Positions 1 to 5,242 are shown, counted from the stretch's first letter. The stretch: 9,042 nucleotides of DNA from VGWG01 sp964580075 (GCA_964580075.1 CAZOJL010000145.1:1-9042); one strand, 5' to 3'. Made by a program: numbers and translations. The notes: generated from the sequence alone by a model not told the origin.

Positions 1-102
1 CGCCTGACCGCCCTCCCCGACGACACCCTCGTGATCCCCGGCCACGGCCCCACCACGACTCTGGCCATCGAAAAACGCGATAATCCGTATCTGTCGGAAT
101 AA
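1..102 (+). CDS. C-terminal end of an MBL-fold metal-dependent hydrolase (5' part outside window)
   Basis: Only the last 33 codons and a TAA stop are present; the gene enters from the left edge. The visible peptide has the sequence VIPGHGPTTTLAIEKRDNPY followed by LSE. This closely resembles the tail of glyoxalase II-like metallo-beta-lactamase-fold hydrolases, where the His of the PGHG segment is a late metal ligand and the GxTT...E...NP(Y/F)L segment closes the domain. Such enzymes are usually cytoplasmic thioester or ester hydrolases; the substrate cannot be read from this fragment. The gene converges on the iron operon. The family is fairly secure; the specific function is unknown. Confidence 0.85.
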   Translation, partial: RLTALPDDTLVIPGHGPTTTLAIEKRDNPYLSE

Positions 103-120
103 CCCTTTGAGGGCGGCGCC

Positions 121-187
121 AAAAAACCACCATTGGCAGTTTGTAATCGTTTCAGGCGTTTTAATCAAGATCAATAATGGCCAATGG
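121..187 (-). terminator. Possible weak terminator for the feo operon
   Basis: Read on the minus strand, an 8-bp arm CCATTGGC (187-180) is matched by GCCAATGG (137-130). After three more bases comes a run of six T residues (126-121). The 42-nt loop is long for an intrinsic terminator, so this is tentative. The position is right, since the minus-strand operon ends at 301 and the opposing hydrolase gene ends at 102. Confidence 0.28.
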
Positions 188-255
188 ATCGGATCAAGGT
201 TCTGCATGCCCTCCCCGACGCCGAGCCTGCGCATGCCTGACGCGCCAGCGTCTTC

Positions 256-300
256 GTTGAGTGTTGGGCGTTGGGCGTTGGATATTGAATGTTGAGTGTT
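256..300. repeat. Degenerate 7-bp tandem repeat tract, consensus RTTGRRY
   Basis: Six contiguous heptamers fill 256-297, each of the form (G/A)TTG followed by two purines and a pyrimidine, and a partial seventh unit GTT follows at 298-300. The first and sixth units are identical, as are the second and third. The tract stops directly at the stop codon (303-301) of the small Cys-rich membrane protein gene. The heptameric period resembles short tandemly repeated sequences in other phyla, but the unit here differs. The function is not known. Confidence 0.8.
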
Positions 301-516
301 TCACCTGCGGCGCGGCGGCGACGCCGCCGCCCATAGCTTGTCTACCCGCTTTCGCGCTTTCCCTAAACCCTCCGCATCACATCCCCCGCGACAGCCTTGC
401 TTCCCGCTGCCGCAACCGCCGCATCTGCTTTTTCCGGATGCCTCGCGGTAAAACGCGCGACCGGCGAGCGCCAGGCACAGAATCACGATGACCAAAACGA
501 CAATCGTCTCCCACAT
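301..516 (-). CDS. FeoB-associated Cys-rich membrane protein (P12-like)
   Basis: This 71-aa protein starts with a hydrophobic helix (about residues 4-22, beginning MWETIVVLVIVILCLALAG). A short basic stretch and a Cys cluster follow: C32, C35, C42 and C46, in glycine-rich sequence. This layout matches the small FeoB-associated Cys-rich membrane proteins often encoded after feoB. They are thought to assist ferrous-iron uptake, perhaps by binding iron at the inner membrane, but no mechanism is established. The ATG at 516 has a strong Shine-Dalgarno (AAGGGAG) upstream; longer upstream starts in the same frame overlap feoB and lack support. The gene begins 38 bp after feoB. The tail after C46 is basic and Pro/Arg-rich (ends SPPRRR) and looks longer than usual for the family. 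Its stop lies exactly at the edge of a 7-bp repeat tract. Confidence 0.75.
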   Translation of the reverse strand: MWETIVVLVIVILCLALAGRAFYREASGKSRCGGCGSGKQGCRGGCDAEGLGKARKRVDKLWAAASPPRRR

Positions 517-554
517 GGCGGACTCCCTTCGTGAATGGTTTTGCAGGCGTCTCT

Positions 555-2738
555 TCAGGTTCCACACCCCAGGAGGCTTCCGATCTGGAACACCCCGACC
601 GTTATCGCCCACGCCAGCAGGGTCAACCCGCCGAGTTGCAGCAGCGCCCAGCCCCACGAGCCGCTTTCGCGGCGTGTCACGGCAAGGGTGGCGACACACG
701 GAGCGCTGATCAGGCAAAAGAGCATGACGCAGAATCCGACCAGCGGACTGTAATCGGCCCGGATCTTCTCGCGCAGCGGAGCCGATTCCTCATCCTGTTC
801 GCCGCCGAGCGAATAGATAATCCCCATCTGCGTCACAAACACCTCCTTGGCGGCGAGGGCGCCAATCATGGCCGTGGAGAGTTTCCAGTCGAATCCGCAC
901 GGTCGAAGGAGCGGCTCGATCCCGCGTCCCAGCCGCCCCATCAGCGAGGCCTTCAGCCCCGCCTCGGCCGCGGCGCCGTTGATTTCAGCGAGCGCGTGTT
1001 CGCGGGACGCCCCGTCGCCCAGCGCCTCGGCGCGGACGCGCCGTCCGGAAAACGCCTCCGCCTCGTCGGCGGGGATGCCCGGCCATTGTTGCATCGCCCA
1101 CAGGATGATGGAAATGCCGAGGATCACCGTGCCGGCCTTCTTGAGATAGGCCCCGCCACGGTTCCACATGTGCAGGGAGATGCTCCGCAGCGTCGGCATC
1201 CGATAGGGCGGCAGCTCCATCACAAAGGGCGGCGTCTCGCCGCGGAGAAGGGTTGATTTGAGCAGCTTGGCGCACCCGACCGCCAACAGAATGCCGATCA
1301 GGTAAATGCTCCAGAGCAGCGGCCCGTGCCAGGGCTCGGGAAAGAAAGCCGGTATGAGCAGCGCATAAATCGGCAGACGCGCGCCGCAACTCATCAGCGG
1401 CACCACCAGCATCGTCGTCAGCCGGTCACGCCGGTTCTCAAGCGTCCGCGTCGCCAGGATGGCCGGCACCGAGCAGCCAAACCCGATCAGCATCGGCATG
1501 AAGCTTTTGCCGTGCAGCCCCATCTTGTGCATGATGCGGTCCATGAGGAAGGCGGCGCGCGCCATGTAGCCGCTGTCTTCCAGAATCGCAATGGCCAGAA
1601 ACAGAAGCAGGATCGTGGGCAGGAAAACCAGCACCCCCCCCACGCCGCCGATCATGCCGTCGACCAGCAGACTGCGCAGCAGGCTGCTGGAACCCGCGGG
1701 CCACAACCCGCTGATCGCGCGGCTCAGGGCCGCGAACGCCGCCTCGATCCAGCCCATCGGCGGCGCCCCGAGGGTGAAGGTGAGGTTAAATACAAGGTAC
1801 ATCAGCCCGAGGAAAATCGGCAGTCCGAACAGGCGGTCGGTGACCACGGCGTCGATCCGGTCTGAAAACGCATGCCGATGCTCGACCGTGTGCCGAACCG
1901 CCTCCTGACAGGCGCCGGAAATGAAACCGTAACGGCCGTCGGCGATGAGCGCCTCGGCGCTCTCGCCGGTCAGCGCCTCCAGCCGATGCGCCGCGTCCCC
2001 GGCGGCGACGGCGATCTCCGGGTGGGCCAGCCGCGCGATGAGATCGGCGTCGCCTTCGAGCAGCTTCACCGCCAACCAGCGCGCCGGAACGCCATCCGGG
2101 AGGGCGTCCAGCGCCTCCAGTTGCCGCTGCAACGACACGAGCTCGGCCTCGAGCGCCTCGCCATACGCGATGTGCAGCGGCTGCGGGGCGGCCGCGCGGC
2201 AGGCCGTCAAGACCGCCGCATCCAGCAGGTCCGCCTTGCCCGCACCCGTTCGGCCGACCGTCGGTATGATCGGCGTCCCCAGCAGCGTCTGCAGCAGTTC
2301 GAGGTCGAAAGCGATGCCGCGGCGCGCGGCGAGATCCGACATGTTCAGCGCCAGCACCAGCGGACACCCCAGCTCCATGATCTGCACCGCGAGATAAAGG
2401 TTCCGCTCCAGGTTCGTGGCATCGAGCACGTCGATCACGACATCGGGCTTATCCTGGATCAGGTACGACCGGGCGACCCGCTCTTCCGGCGAATAGGCCG
2501 TCAGGCTGTAGGTGCCGGGAAGATCGACCACTTGGAGCCGGGTCTGGCCGTGCAGGCAGACGCCCTGAAACGTCTCGACGGTCACGCCGGGATAATTGCC
2601 CACATGCTGCCGGCCGCCGGTCAGCGCGTTGAACAGCGAGGTCTTCCCCGCATTGGGATTGCCTGCCAAGGCGACGGTGAGCGGCTTGACCGCTCGAGCC
2701 GACGCCTCGAATTCATCGCGGCTCACATTGTTCGTCAT
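555..2738 (-). CDS. feoB: Ferrous iron transporter FeoB
   Basis: This 727-aa inner-membrane Fe(II) permease is of normal family length. The N-terminal G domain shows all main motifs: G1 GNPNAGKT (26-33), the switch I segment YPGVTVE (49-55), G3 DLPGTYSL (72-79), G4 NMSD (132-135) and a G5-region segment near 160-168. A helical linker (about 180-290) leads to the membrane part (about 303-725). The two Gate repeats are visible: the first has GCSVPAILATRTLENRRDR (421-439) with C451 after it, and the second has KEVFVTQMG (631-639) and the SAPC segment (678-681). The ATG at 2738 is chosen because an AAAGGAGAG ribosome site lies 6 nt before it; an in-frame TTG six codons upstream would sit on top of that site. 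feoB follows feoA by 24 bp. A stem and T-run at the junction may limit its transcription. Confidence 0.97.
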   Translation of the reverse strand: MTNNVSRDEFEASARAVKPLTVALAGNPNAGKTSLFNALTGGRQHVGNYPGVTVETFQGVCLHGQTRLQVVDLPGTYSLTAYSPEERVARSYLIQDKPDVVIDVLDATNLERNLYLAVQIMELGCPLVLALNMSDLAARRGIAFDLELLQTLLGTPIIPTVGRTGAGKADLLDAAVLTACRAAAPQPLHIAYGEALEAELVSLQRQLEALDALPDGVPARWLAVKLLEGDADLIARLAHPEIAVAAGDAAHRLEALTGESAEALIADGRYGFISGACQEAVRHTVEHRHAFSDRIDAVVTDRLFGLPIFLGLMYLVFNLTFTLGAPPMGWIEAAFAALSRAISGLWPAGSSSLLRSLLVDGMIGGVGGVLVFLPTILLLFLAIAILEDSGYMARAAFLMDRIMHKMGLHGKSFMPMLIGFGCSVPAILATRTLENRRDRLTTMLVVPLMSCGARLPIYALLIPAFFPEPWHGPLLWSIYLIGILLAVGCAKLLKSTLLRGETPPFVMELPPYRMPTLRSISLHMWNRGGAYLKKAGTVILGISIILWAMQQWPGIPADEAEAFSGRRVRAEALGDGASREHALAEINGAAAEAGLKASLMGRLGRGIEPLLRPCGFDWKLSTAMIGALAAKEVFVTQMGIIYSLGGEQDEESAPLREKIRADYSPLVGFCVMLFCLISAPCVATLAVTRRESGSWGWALLQLGGLTLLAWAITVGVFQIGSLLGCGT

Positions 2739-2744
2739 GCCGAA

Positions 2745-2753
2745 CTCTCCTTT
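2745..2753 (-). promoter_or_regulatory. Ribosome binding site of feoB
   Basis: The minus-strand sequence AAAGGAGAG ends 6 nt before the ATG at 2738. It fixes the feoB start at MTNNVSR and argues against the upstream TTG at 2756. Confidence 0.85.
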
Positions 2754-2754
2754 C

Positions 2755-2796
2755 AAAAAAAATCAACCGCGCGCCCCTGTACCGTGGGGCGTCGCG
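2755..2796 (-). terminator. Candidate intrinsic terminator/attenuator between feoA and feoB
   Basis: On the minus strand a GC-rich stem pairs 2796-2793 and 2791-2786 with 2777-2768: ten base pairs, one bulged A at 2792, and an 8-nt loop. It covers the last codons of feoA. Five bases later comes an uninterrupted run of eight T residues (2762-2755), directly before the feoB ribosome site. This has the form of a Rho-independent terminator inside the operon. Partial termination would give more regulator and FeoA than FeoB. Translating ribosomes at the feoA end could disrupt the stem. Confidence 0.5.
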
Positions 2797-3077
2797 CGGG
2801 GCGCGGGTTTCACCCGCACCTTGTCGGCCATGCCATGCCCCAGCACGATGCGGCTTCCCATCACATTGAGGACCACCGGACCGGCGCCGACCGAGACCAC
2901 CTCAGCCGTGATGCCGGGCGTCAGCCCCAGGGCGCAAAGCCGCACCGCCAGGGCGTGCCCCGCTTCCACGGCGATCACGCGGATCCGCTGGCCGGGGCGG
3001 GTTTCCGAAAGCGCGACACCCGCTTCACGCGATGCAGGAGGGTGCGCGTGCGGATGGTGGGTGTGGGTCGTGCTCAT
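2763..3077 (-). CDS. feoA: Free-standing FeoA-family protein with His-rich N-terminus
   Basis: This 104-aa cytoplasmic protein has an SH3-like FeoA core at about residues 22-91. It includes the conserved pattern AVRLCALGLTPGITAEVVS (44-62), the G-P-V-V-L-N-V strand and a closing segment ending in KVRVKP. FeoA binds FeoB and supports Fe(II) uptake. The core is a divergent version: it lacks the APLGDP and LSLRKEEA signatures seen in the FeoA domain of the neighbouring regulator. Residues 5-12 (HTHHPHAH) carry five His, which suggests metal binding, but no role is proven. The ATG overlaps the stop of the upstream regulator gene (ATGA), with GGAG as ribosome site inside that gene, so translation is probably coupled. 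The 3' end lies in the putative attenuator stem. Confidence 0.88.
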   Translation of the reverse strand: MSTTHTHHPHAHPPASREAGVALSETRPGQRIRVIAVEAGHALAVRLCALGLTPGITAEVVSVGAGPVVLNVMGSRIVLGHGMADKVRVKPAPRATPHGTGARG

Positions 3078-3853
3078 ACCTTCTCCACGTGGATGCGCGC
3101 CGCCTCTTCCTTGCGAAGGGAGAGATGGTACCCCTTGATTTTAACTTCTATGGGATCGCCCAACGGCGCGATTCGCTCCACCTCCACCAGCGTCCCGGCG
3201 GTGGCGCCCATATCCAGCAGGCGCCGCCGGATTCCTCCCGCGCCGGTAATGGTGCGAATGGACGCCTTGCCTCCCGGCTTCAGCTCGGCGAGCGTGACGG
3301 CAGCCGTAGTTTCTCCGCGCTGTTCCATTTGTTTATCCTTCCGCTGTTTCGTCTTGACCTGATCAAGCGCCGCGCCAAGACACGTCTCGCACTGGCCGGA
3401 ATGTTTGTCGGCATGGCAGAGCTTTCTGAAGCCGTCAATCCACTGGGCGCCGCCCCGGGGGCAGCGGGTGACAAAATCAATGAAGTCGAGAAAACGCCCC
3501 AGCACGTTCTCGGGGACGGCGTGCTCGAGCTTGCAGGCCGCCGCGTCCGCTTCCCCGGGATCGACAGCCAGCACATTCACAAAAAAGTCGCTGAGCACCT
3601 CATGGCGCCGCGCCACGTCCTCGGCGATCTCACGCCCCTGCTCCGTCAACGTGACCAGATCGTATGGGGCGTAGTTGATCAACTCGCGGTCAGCCAGGGC
3701 GTGCAGTGCCCCCGTGACCGAAGACCGGCCGACCTGGAGCCGCCGCCCCACGTCCTTCGCCCGCGCCACCTGCTTCTCCTCCACAATGCGATAGATCGCC
3801 TCGAGGTAATCCTCCAAGCTGGCGCTCAAACTCGTTGATCCCGCGTGTGCCAT
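3074..3853 (-). CDS. DtxR/MntR-family metal-dependent regulator fused to a FeoA domain
   Basis: The 259-aa protein begins with a winged helix DNA-binding domain (about 10-75; SLEDYLEAIYRIVEEKQVAR, then a recognition region VGRSSVTGALHALADRELI). A dimerisation and metal-binding domain follows (about 76-128), with H84 and the ligand pattern C107-x-x-E110-H111 typical of DtxR-type repressors. A Cys segment (C131, C146, C155, C158) precedes a charged linker and a canonical FeoA domain (about 185-259, with RRRLLDMG, APLGDP and LSLRKEEA). By family knowledge it senses Fe(II) or Mn(II) and represses uptake genes when metal is replete. The ATG at 3853 has an AGGAGGG ribosome site 5 nt upstream. It is first in the feo operon and probably autoregulated through the palindrome at 3916-3932. 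An internal ATG at 3328 could make the FeoA domain alone. Whether iron or manganese is sensed is not decidable here. Confidence 0.92.
   Translation of the reverse strand: MAHAGSTSLSASLEDYLEAIYRIVEEKQVARAKDVGRRLQVGRSSVTGALHALADRELINYAPYDLVTLTEQGREIAEDVARRHEVLSDFFVNVLAVDPGEADAAACKLEHAVPENVLGRFLDFIDFVTRCPRGGAQWIDGFRKLCHADKHSGQCETCLGAALDQVKTKQRKDKQMEQRGETTAAVTLAELKPGGKASIRTITGAGGIRRRLLDMGATAGTLVEVERIAPLGDPIEVKIKGYHLSLRKEEAARIHVEKV
3335..3342 (-). promoter_or_regulatory. Internal ribosome binding site before the FeoA domain of the regulator
   Basis: Inside the regulator gene, in frame, the minus strand reads GGAAGGAT, then AAACAA, then ATG (3328-3326). This is a good Shine-Dalgarno at good spacing, and it lies in the Lys/Gln-rich linker just before the FeoA domain. 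Starting here would give an 84-aa FeoA (residues 176-259 of the fusion). It may be functional or may be a relic of two once-separate genes. Confidence 0.45.
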
Positions 3854-3915
3854 CTATCCCTCCTGTGATCCGCCGGCTGCCGCTGACCTTCTGCCGAACC
3901 CCATGGATTCGTGAC

Positions 3916-3932
3916 GCCGTATAATGTACGGC
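3916..3932. promoter_or_regulatory. Candidate operator: 6-5-6 interrupted palindrome
   Basis: GCCGTA and TACGGC are perfect inverted arms around a 5-bp AT-rich centre. The palindrome covers the predicted -10 of the leftward feo promoter, the usual place for a repressor of the DtxR class. The sequence is not a recognised DtxR box, so the assignment to the first operon gene is an inference from position and symmetry. Confidence 0.5.
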
Positions 3933-3951
3933 ACCCCGAACATCGTGTCAA
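3923..3951 (-). promoter_or_regulatory. Predicted sigma-70 promoter of the feo operon
   Basis: On the minus strand a perfect -35 TTGACA (3951-3946) is followed after exactly 17 bp by TACATT (3928-3923), a 4/6 match to the -10 consensus. Transcription would start near 3916, giving a leader of about 60 nt before the regulator ATG at 3853. Confidence 0.6.
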
Positions 3952-3968
3952 GCGCAGAGCGAAGAGCC

Positions 3969-3990
3969 CTCAGCAATGCTCAGCAATGCT
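3969..3990. repeat. 10-bp tandem duplication in the divergent control region
   Basis: The unit CTCAGCAATG occurs twice in direct succession (3969-3978 and 3979-3988), and CT begins a third copy. The array ends at the first base of the predicted -35 of the rightward gene. It could be a paired activator site or a replication-slippage duplication. Confidence 0.75.
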
Positions 3991-4018
3991 TGCGCTTATC
4001 CTGTAAGCATGTCATTAT
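3990..4018 (+). promoter_or_regulatory. Predicted promoter of the exported thioredoxin-like gene
   Basis: TTGCGC (3990-3995), a 17-bp spacer and CATTAT (4013-4018) form a moderate sigma-70-type promoter, each box matching 4/6. It would start transcription about 20 bp before the ATG at 4046. Confidence 0.4.
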
Positions 4019-4024
4019 TAATGA
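4012..4024. promoter_or_regulatory. 13-bp AT-rich palindrome over the rightward -10
   Basis: TCATTA, one central T, then TAATGA: a perfect 6-1-6 palindrome overlapping the predicted -10 of the thioredoxin-like gene. It differs from the palindrome on the feo side, so if real it would be read by another regulator. Confidence 0.35.
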
Positions 4025-4045
4025 TGTCAAATCACTGGAGGCTCT

Positions 4046-4915
4046 ATGACCCGTCGACTCGTTGCCCTCGCCGCCCTGCTCGCCTGTCCCGCGTTCGCCG
4101 CTGAAAAGCCGGCCATCGAGGGCGCCGAACCCGGGCGCTGGACCATGGACTACGATGCTGCCAAGCGGGTGGCGGCCGAGCGGCAATTACCGCTCCTGCT
4201 CAATTTCACCGGCTCGGACTGGTGCGGCTGGTGCAAACTCATGGACAAAGCTGTCTTTTCAAAGCCCGCGTGGGAGAAATACGCCAAAGCCAATCTGATG
4301 CTGGTCTGGATTGACTTTCCGAATGACAAGGCGCTCGTCCCCGAAAAATATGTCGCCCGCAACGACGCGCTCAAGGCGTCATTCGGCATTCAGGGTTATC
4401 CCACGTACGTCCTGCTGGACGCTGACGGAAAGACCCCGCTCGGAAGCCTCGGAGCGTCGGCCGAGATGACCTCGGATCTGTTTATCGACGAAATCAACGA
4501 ACGTCTTCAAGACCGTGCGGTGGTGATCGAAAAGCAGCTCAAGACGCTGAAGGCTGAAACCTCCCGGGAGTATCTCGAAACAACAAAAGCGCTCACCGAT
4601 GCGGAAGCGTCATTGGAGAAGCTGCGGGATGATTTCAAGAGCCGAAGCGACGTACTCAGCGCCCGAATCGAGGAACACAAAGCCAAGCTTGACGCCATCC
4701 GCCTCGACGCCCGGCTCGCCAAATTGCCACCCCAGGACGCCGTCGCTTACCGGACGAAACACGCACGTTTTGCGGAGGTTGAGACCGCGTTGAGCACATG
4801 GCTGCAGACTAACCCCGAACGAAACGCGGAGAACACAAAAAAATTCAACGCGTGGAATGAGGAACTGGCCAAGCTGAAGCAGGAGATGCGGGCGTTAGTG
4901 TCCCCTGCAAAATGA
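4046..4915 (+). CDS. Exported thioredoxin-fold protein (CGWC) with helical C-terminal extension
   Basis: The 289-aa protein starts with a signal peptide (MTRRL, a hydrophobic core, then AFA at 16-18 before A19), so it should act in the periplasm or cell envelope. Residues 33-155 form a thioredoxin-like domain with the redox motif C60-G-W-C63 in the context FTGSDWCGWCKLMD and the conserved cis-Pro region GYPTY (117-121). This resembles the thioredoxin_7/DsbD-C-like group. Residues about 155-285 are highly charged and helical, probably partly coiled coil, and match no domain known to me. The ATG is set by a GGAGG ribosome site. The gene is divergent from the feo operon and shares its 192-bp control region. 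A role in thiol reduction or oxidation of envelope proteins is likely; the partner is unknown. A link to iron metabolism is suggested by position only. Confidence 0.85.
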   Translation: MTRRLVALAALLACPAFAAEKPAIEGAEPGRWTMDYDAAKRVAAERQLPLLLNFTGSDWCGWCKLMDKAVFSKPAWEKYAKANLMLVWIDFPNDKALVPEKYVARNDALKASFGIQGYPTYVLLDADGKTPLGSLGASAEMTSDLFIDEINERLQDRAVVIEKQLKTLKAETSREYLETTKALTDAEASLEKLRDDFKSRSDVLSARIEEHKAKLDAIRLDARLAKLPPQDAVAYRTKHARFAEVETALSTWLQTNPERNAENTKKFNAWNEELAKLKQEMRALVSPAK

Positions 4916-4935
4916 ACCGGTGAATTCAACTCCAC

Positions 4936-5199
4936 GTTTCAGGGTTGATCGTTGAGGTGAATCCCGCTGCCGGGTTGAGGAGATGCAGGGGGCCGATTCC
5001 GGTCTCTTGCAGAGGGATCAGATGCAGCTCCCGCCCGTCGCGAGTGGCAGACGCAGAAAGCCTGTACGCGGGTGCGGCGGTTTGGCCAGTTGCAGGCGAA
5101 TCAGGTGGCGATCTGGATCTTCCGTGCTCTGTCGCATGCTTCTTCCATCCGGTCAGCGGCCCACCTGAACCCTGAAACCTGATTCCTGAACCCTGAAAC
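4936..5199. repeat. Segment bounded by 11-bp inverted repeats
   Basis: GTTTCAGGGTT at 4936-4946 is matched by its exact reverse complement AACCCTGAAAC at 5168-5178 and again at 5189-5199. The left copy starts three in-register heptamers (4937-4957) and the right copies belong to a five-unit heptamer tract, so the repeat family flanks about 210 bp of unrecognised sequence in opposite orientations. Confidence 0.6.
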
Positions 5200-5201
5200 C
5201 T
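5164..5201. repeat. Degenerate 7-bp tandem repeat tract, consensus CCTGANN
   Basis: Five contiguous heptamers of the form CCTGANN occupy 5164-5198 and a partial unit CCT follows. Units 1 and 4, and units 2 and 5, are identical, so the tract also reads as a 17-bp direct repeat separated by 4 bp. It lies just beyond the hairpin that follows secDF. Read on the minus strand the unit is NNTCAGG. Confidence 0.8.
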
Positions 5202-5203
5202 CT

Positions 5204-5232
5204 GCCTGCACAAACCTCCGGTTTGTGCAGGC
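5204..5232 (-). terminator. Perfect 13-bp hairpin downstream of secDF
   Basis: GCCTGCACAAACC (5204-5216) and GGTTTGTGCAGGC (5220-5232) are exact inverted arms with a 3-nt loop, 10 bp past the secDF stop. It is well placed to end transcription or protect the 3' end of the tgt-yajC-secDF mRNA. No T-run follows on either strand, so it is not a textbook Rho-independent terminator. Confidence 0.6.
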
Positions 5233-5242
5233 GCCTCAGGGC

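Larger units (their letters stand above)
4916..5242. other. Gene-free intergenic region between convergent transcription units
   Basis: This 327-bp stretch holds no gene I can support. It contains inverted repeats with a heptameric period at both ends and a strong hairpin beside the secDF stop. A 95-codon minus-strand frame (4926-5213) is open but has no ribosome site. It runs through the repeats at both ends and resembles no family I recognise. It may be a decayed gene end or chance. Confidence 0.6.

Noticed and set aside
161..174. FNR/CRP-like site TTAAT-CAAG-ATCAA
   Set aside because: It matches the FNR consensus with one mismatch, but it lies between the ends of two convergent genes with no promoter or start codon to regulate.
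107..295. Small plus-strand open frame after the hydrolase gene
   Set aside because: It has no ATG near the start and no ribosome site, and it runs into the heptamer repeat; it reads as non-coding.
256..300. CRISPR-like array
   Set aside because: The units are 7 bp and contiguous, with no spacers and no cas genes nearby.
311..332. GC-rich inverted repeat as feo operon terminator
   Set aside because: It arises from GGC/GCC runs within the coding end of the Cys-rich protein and is not followed by a T-run on the minus strand.
2739..2756. Upstream TTG start for feoB adding six residues
   Set aside because: The strong ribosome site AAAGGAGAG would lie inside the added codons, which supports the ATG at 2738.
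1872..3362. Long plus-strand open frame of 496 codons opposite feoB, feoA and the regulator
   Set aside because: It is the antisense of well-recognised genes in GC-rich DNA. Its Arg, Gln and His-rich translation resembles no protein and it crosses three gene boundaries.
3920..3925. Perfect TATAAT on the plus strand as -10 of the thioredoxin-like gene
   Set aside because: No acceptable -35 lies 16-18 bp upstream. The match is explained by the AT centre of the palindrome, and a closer promoter exists at 3990-4018.
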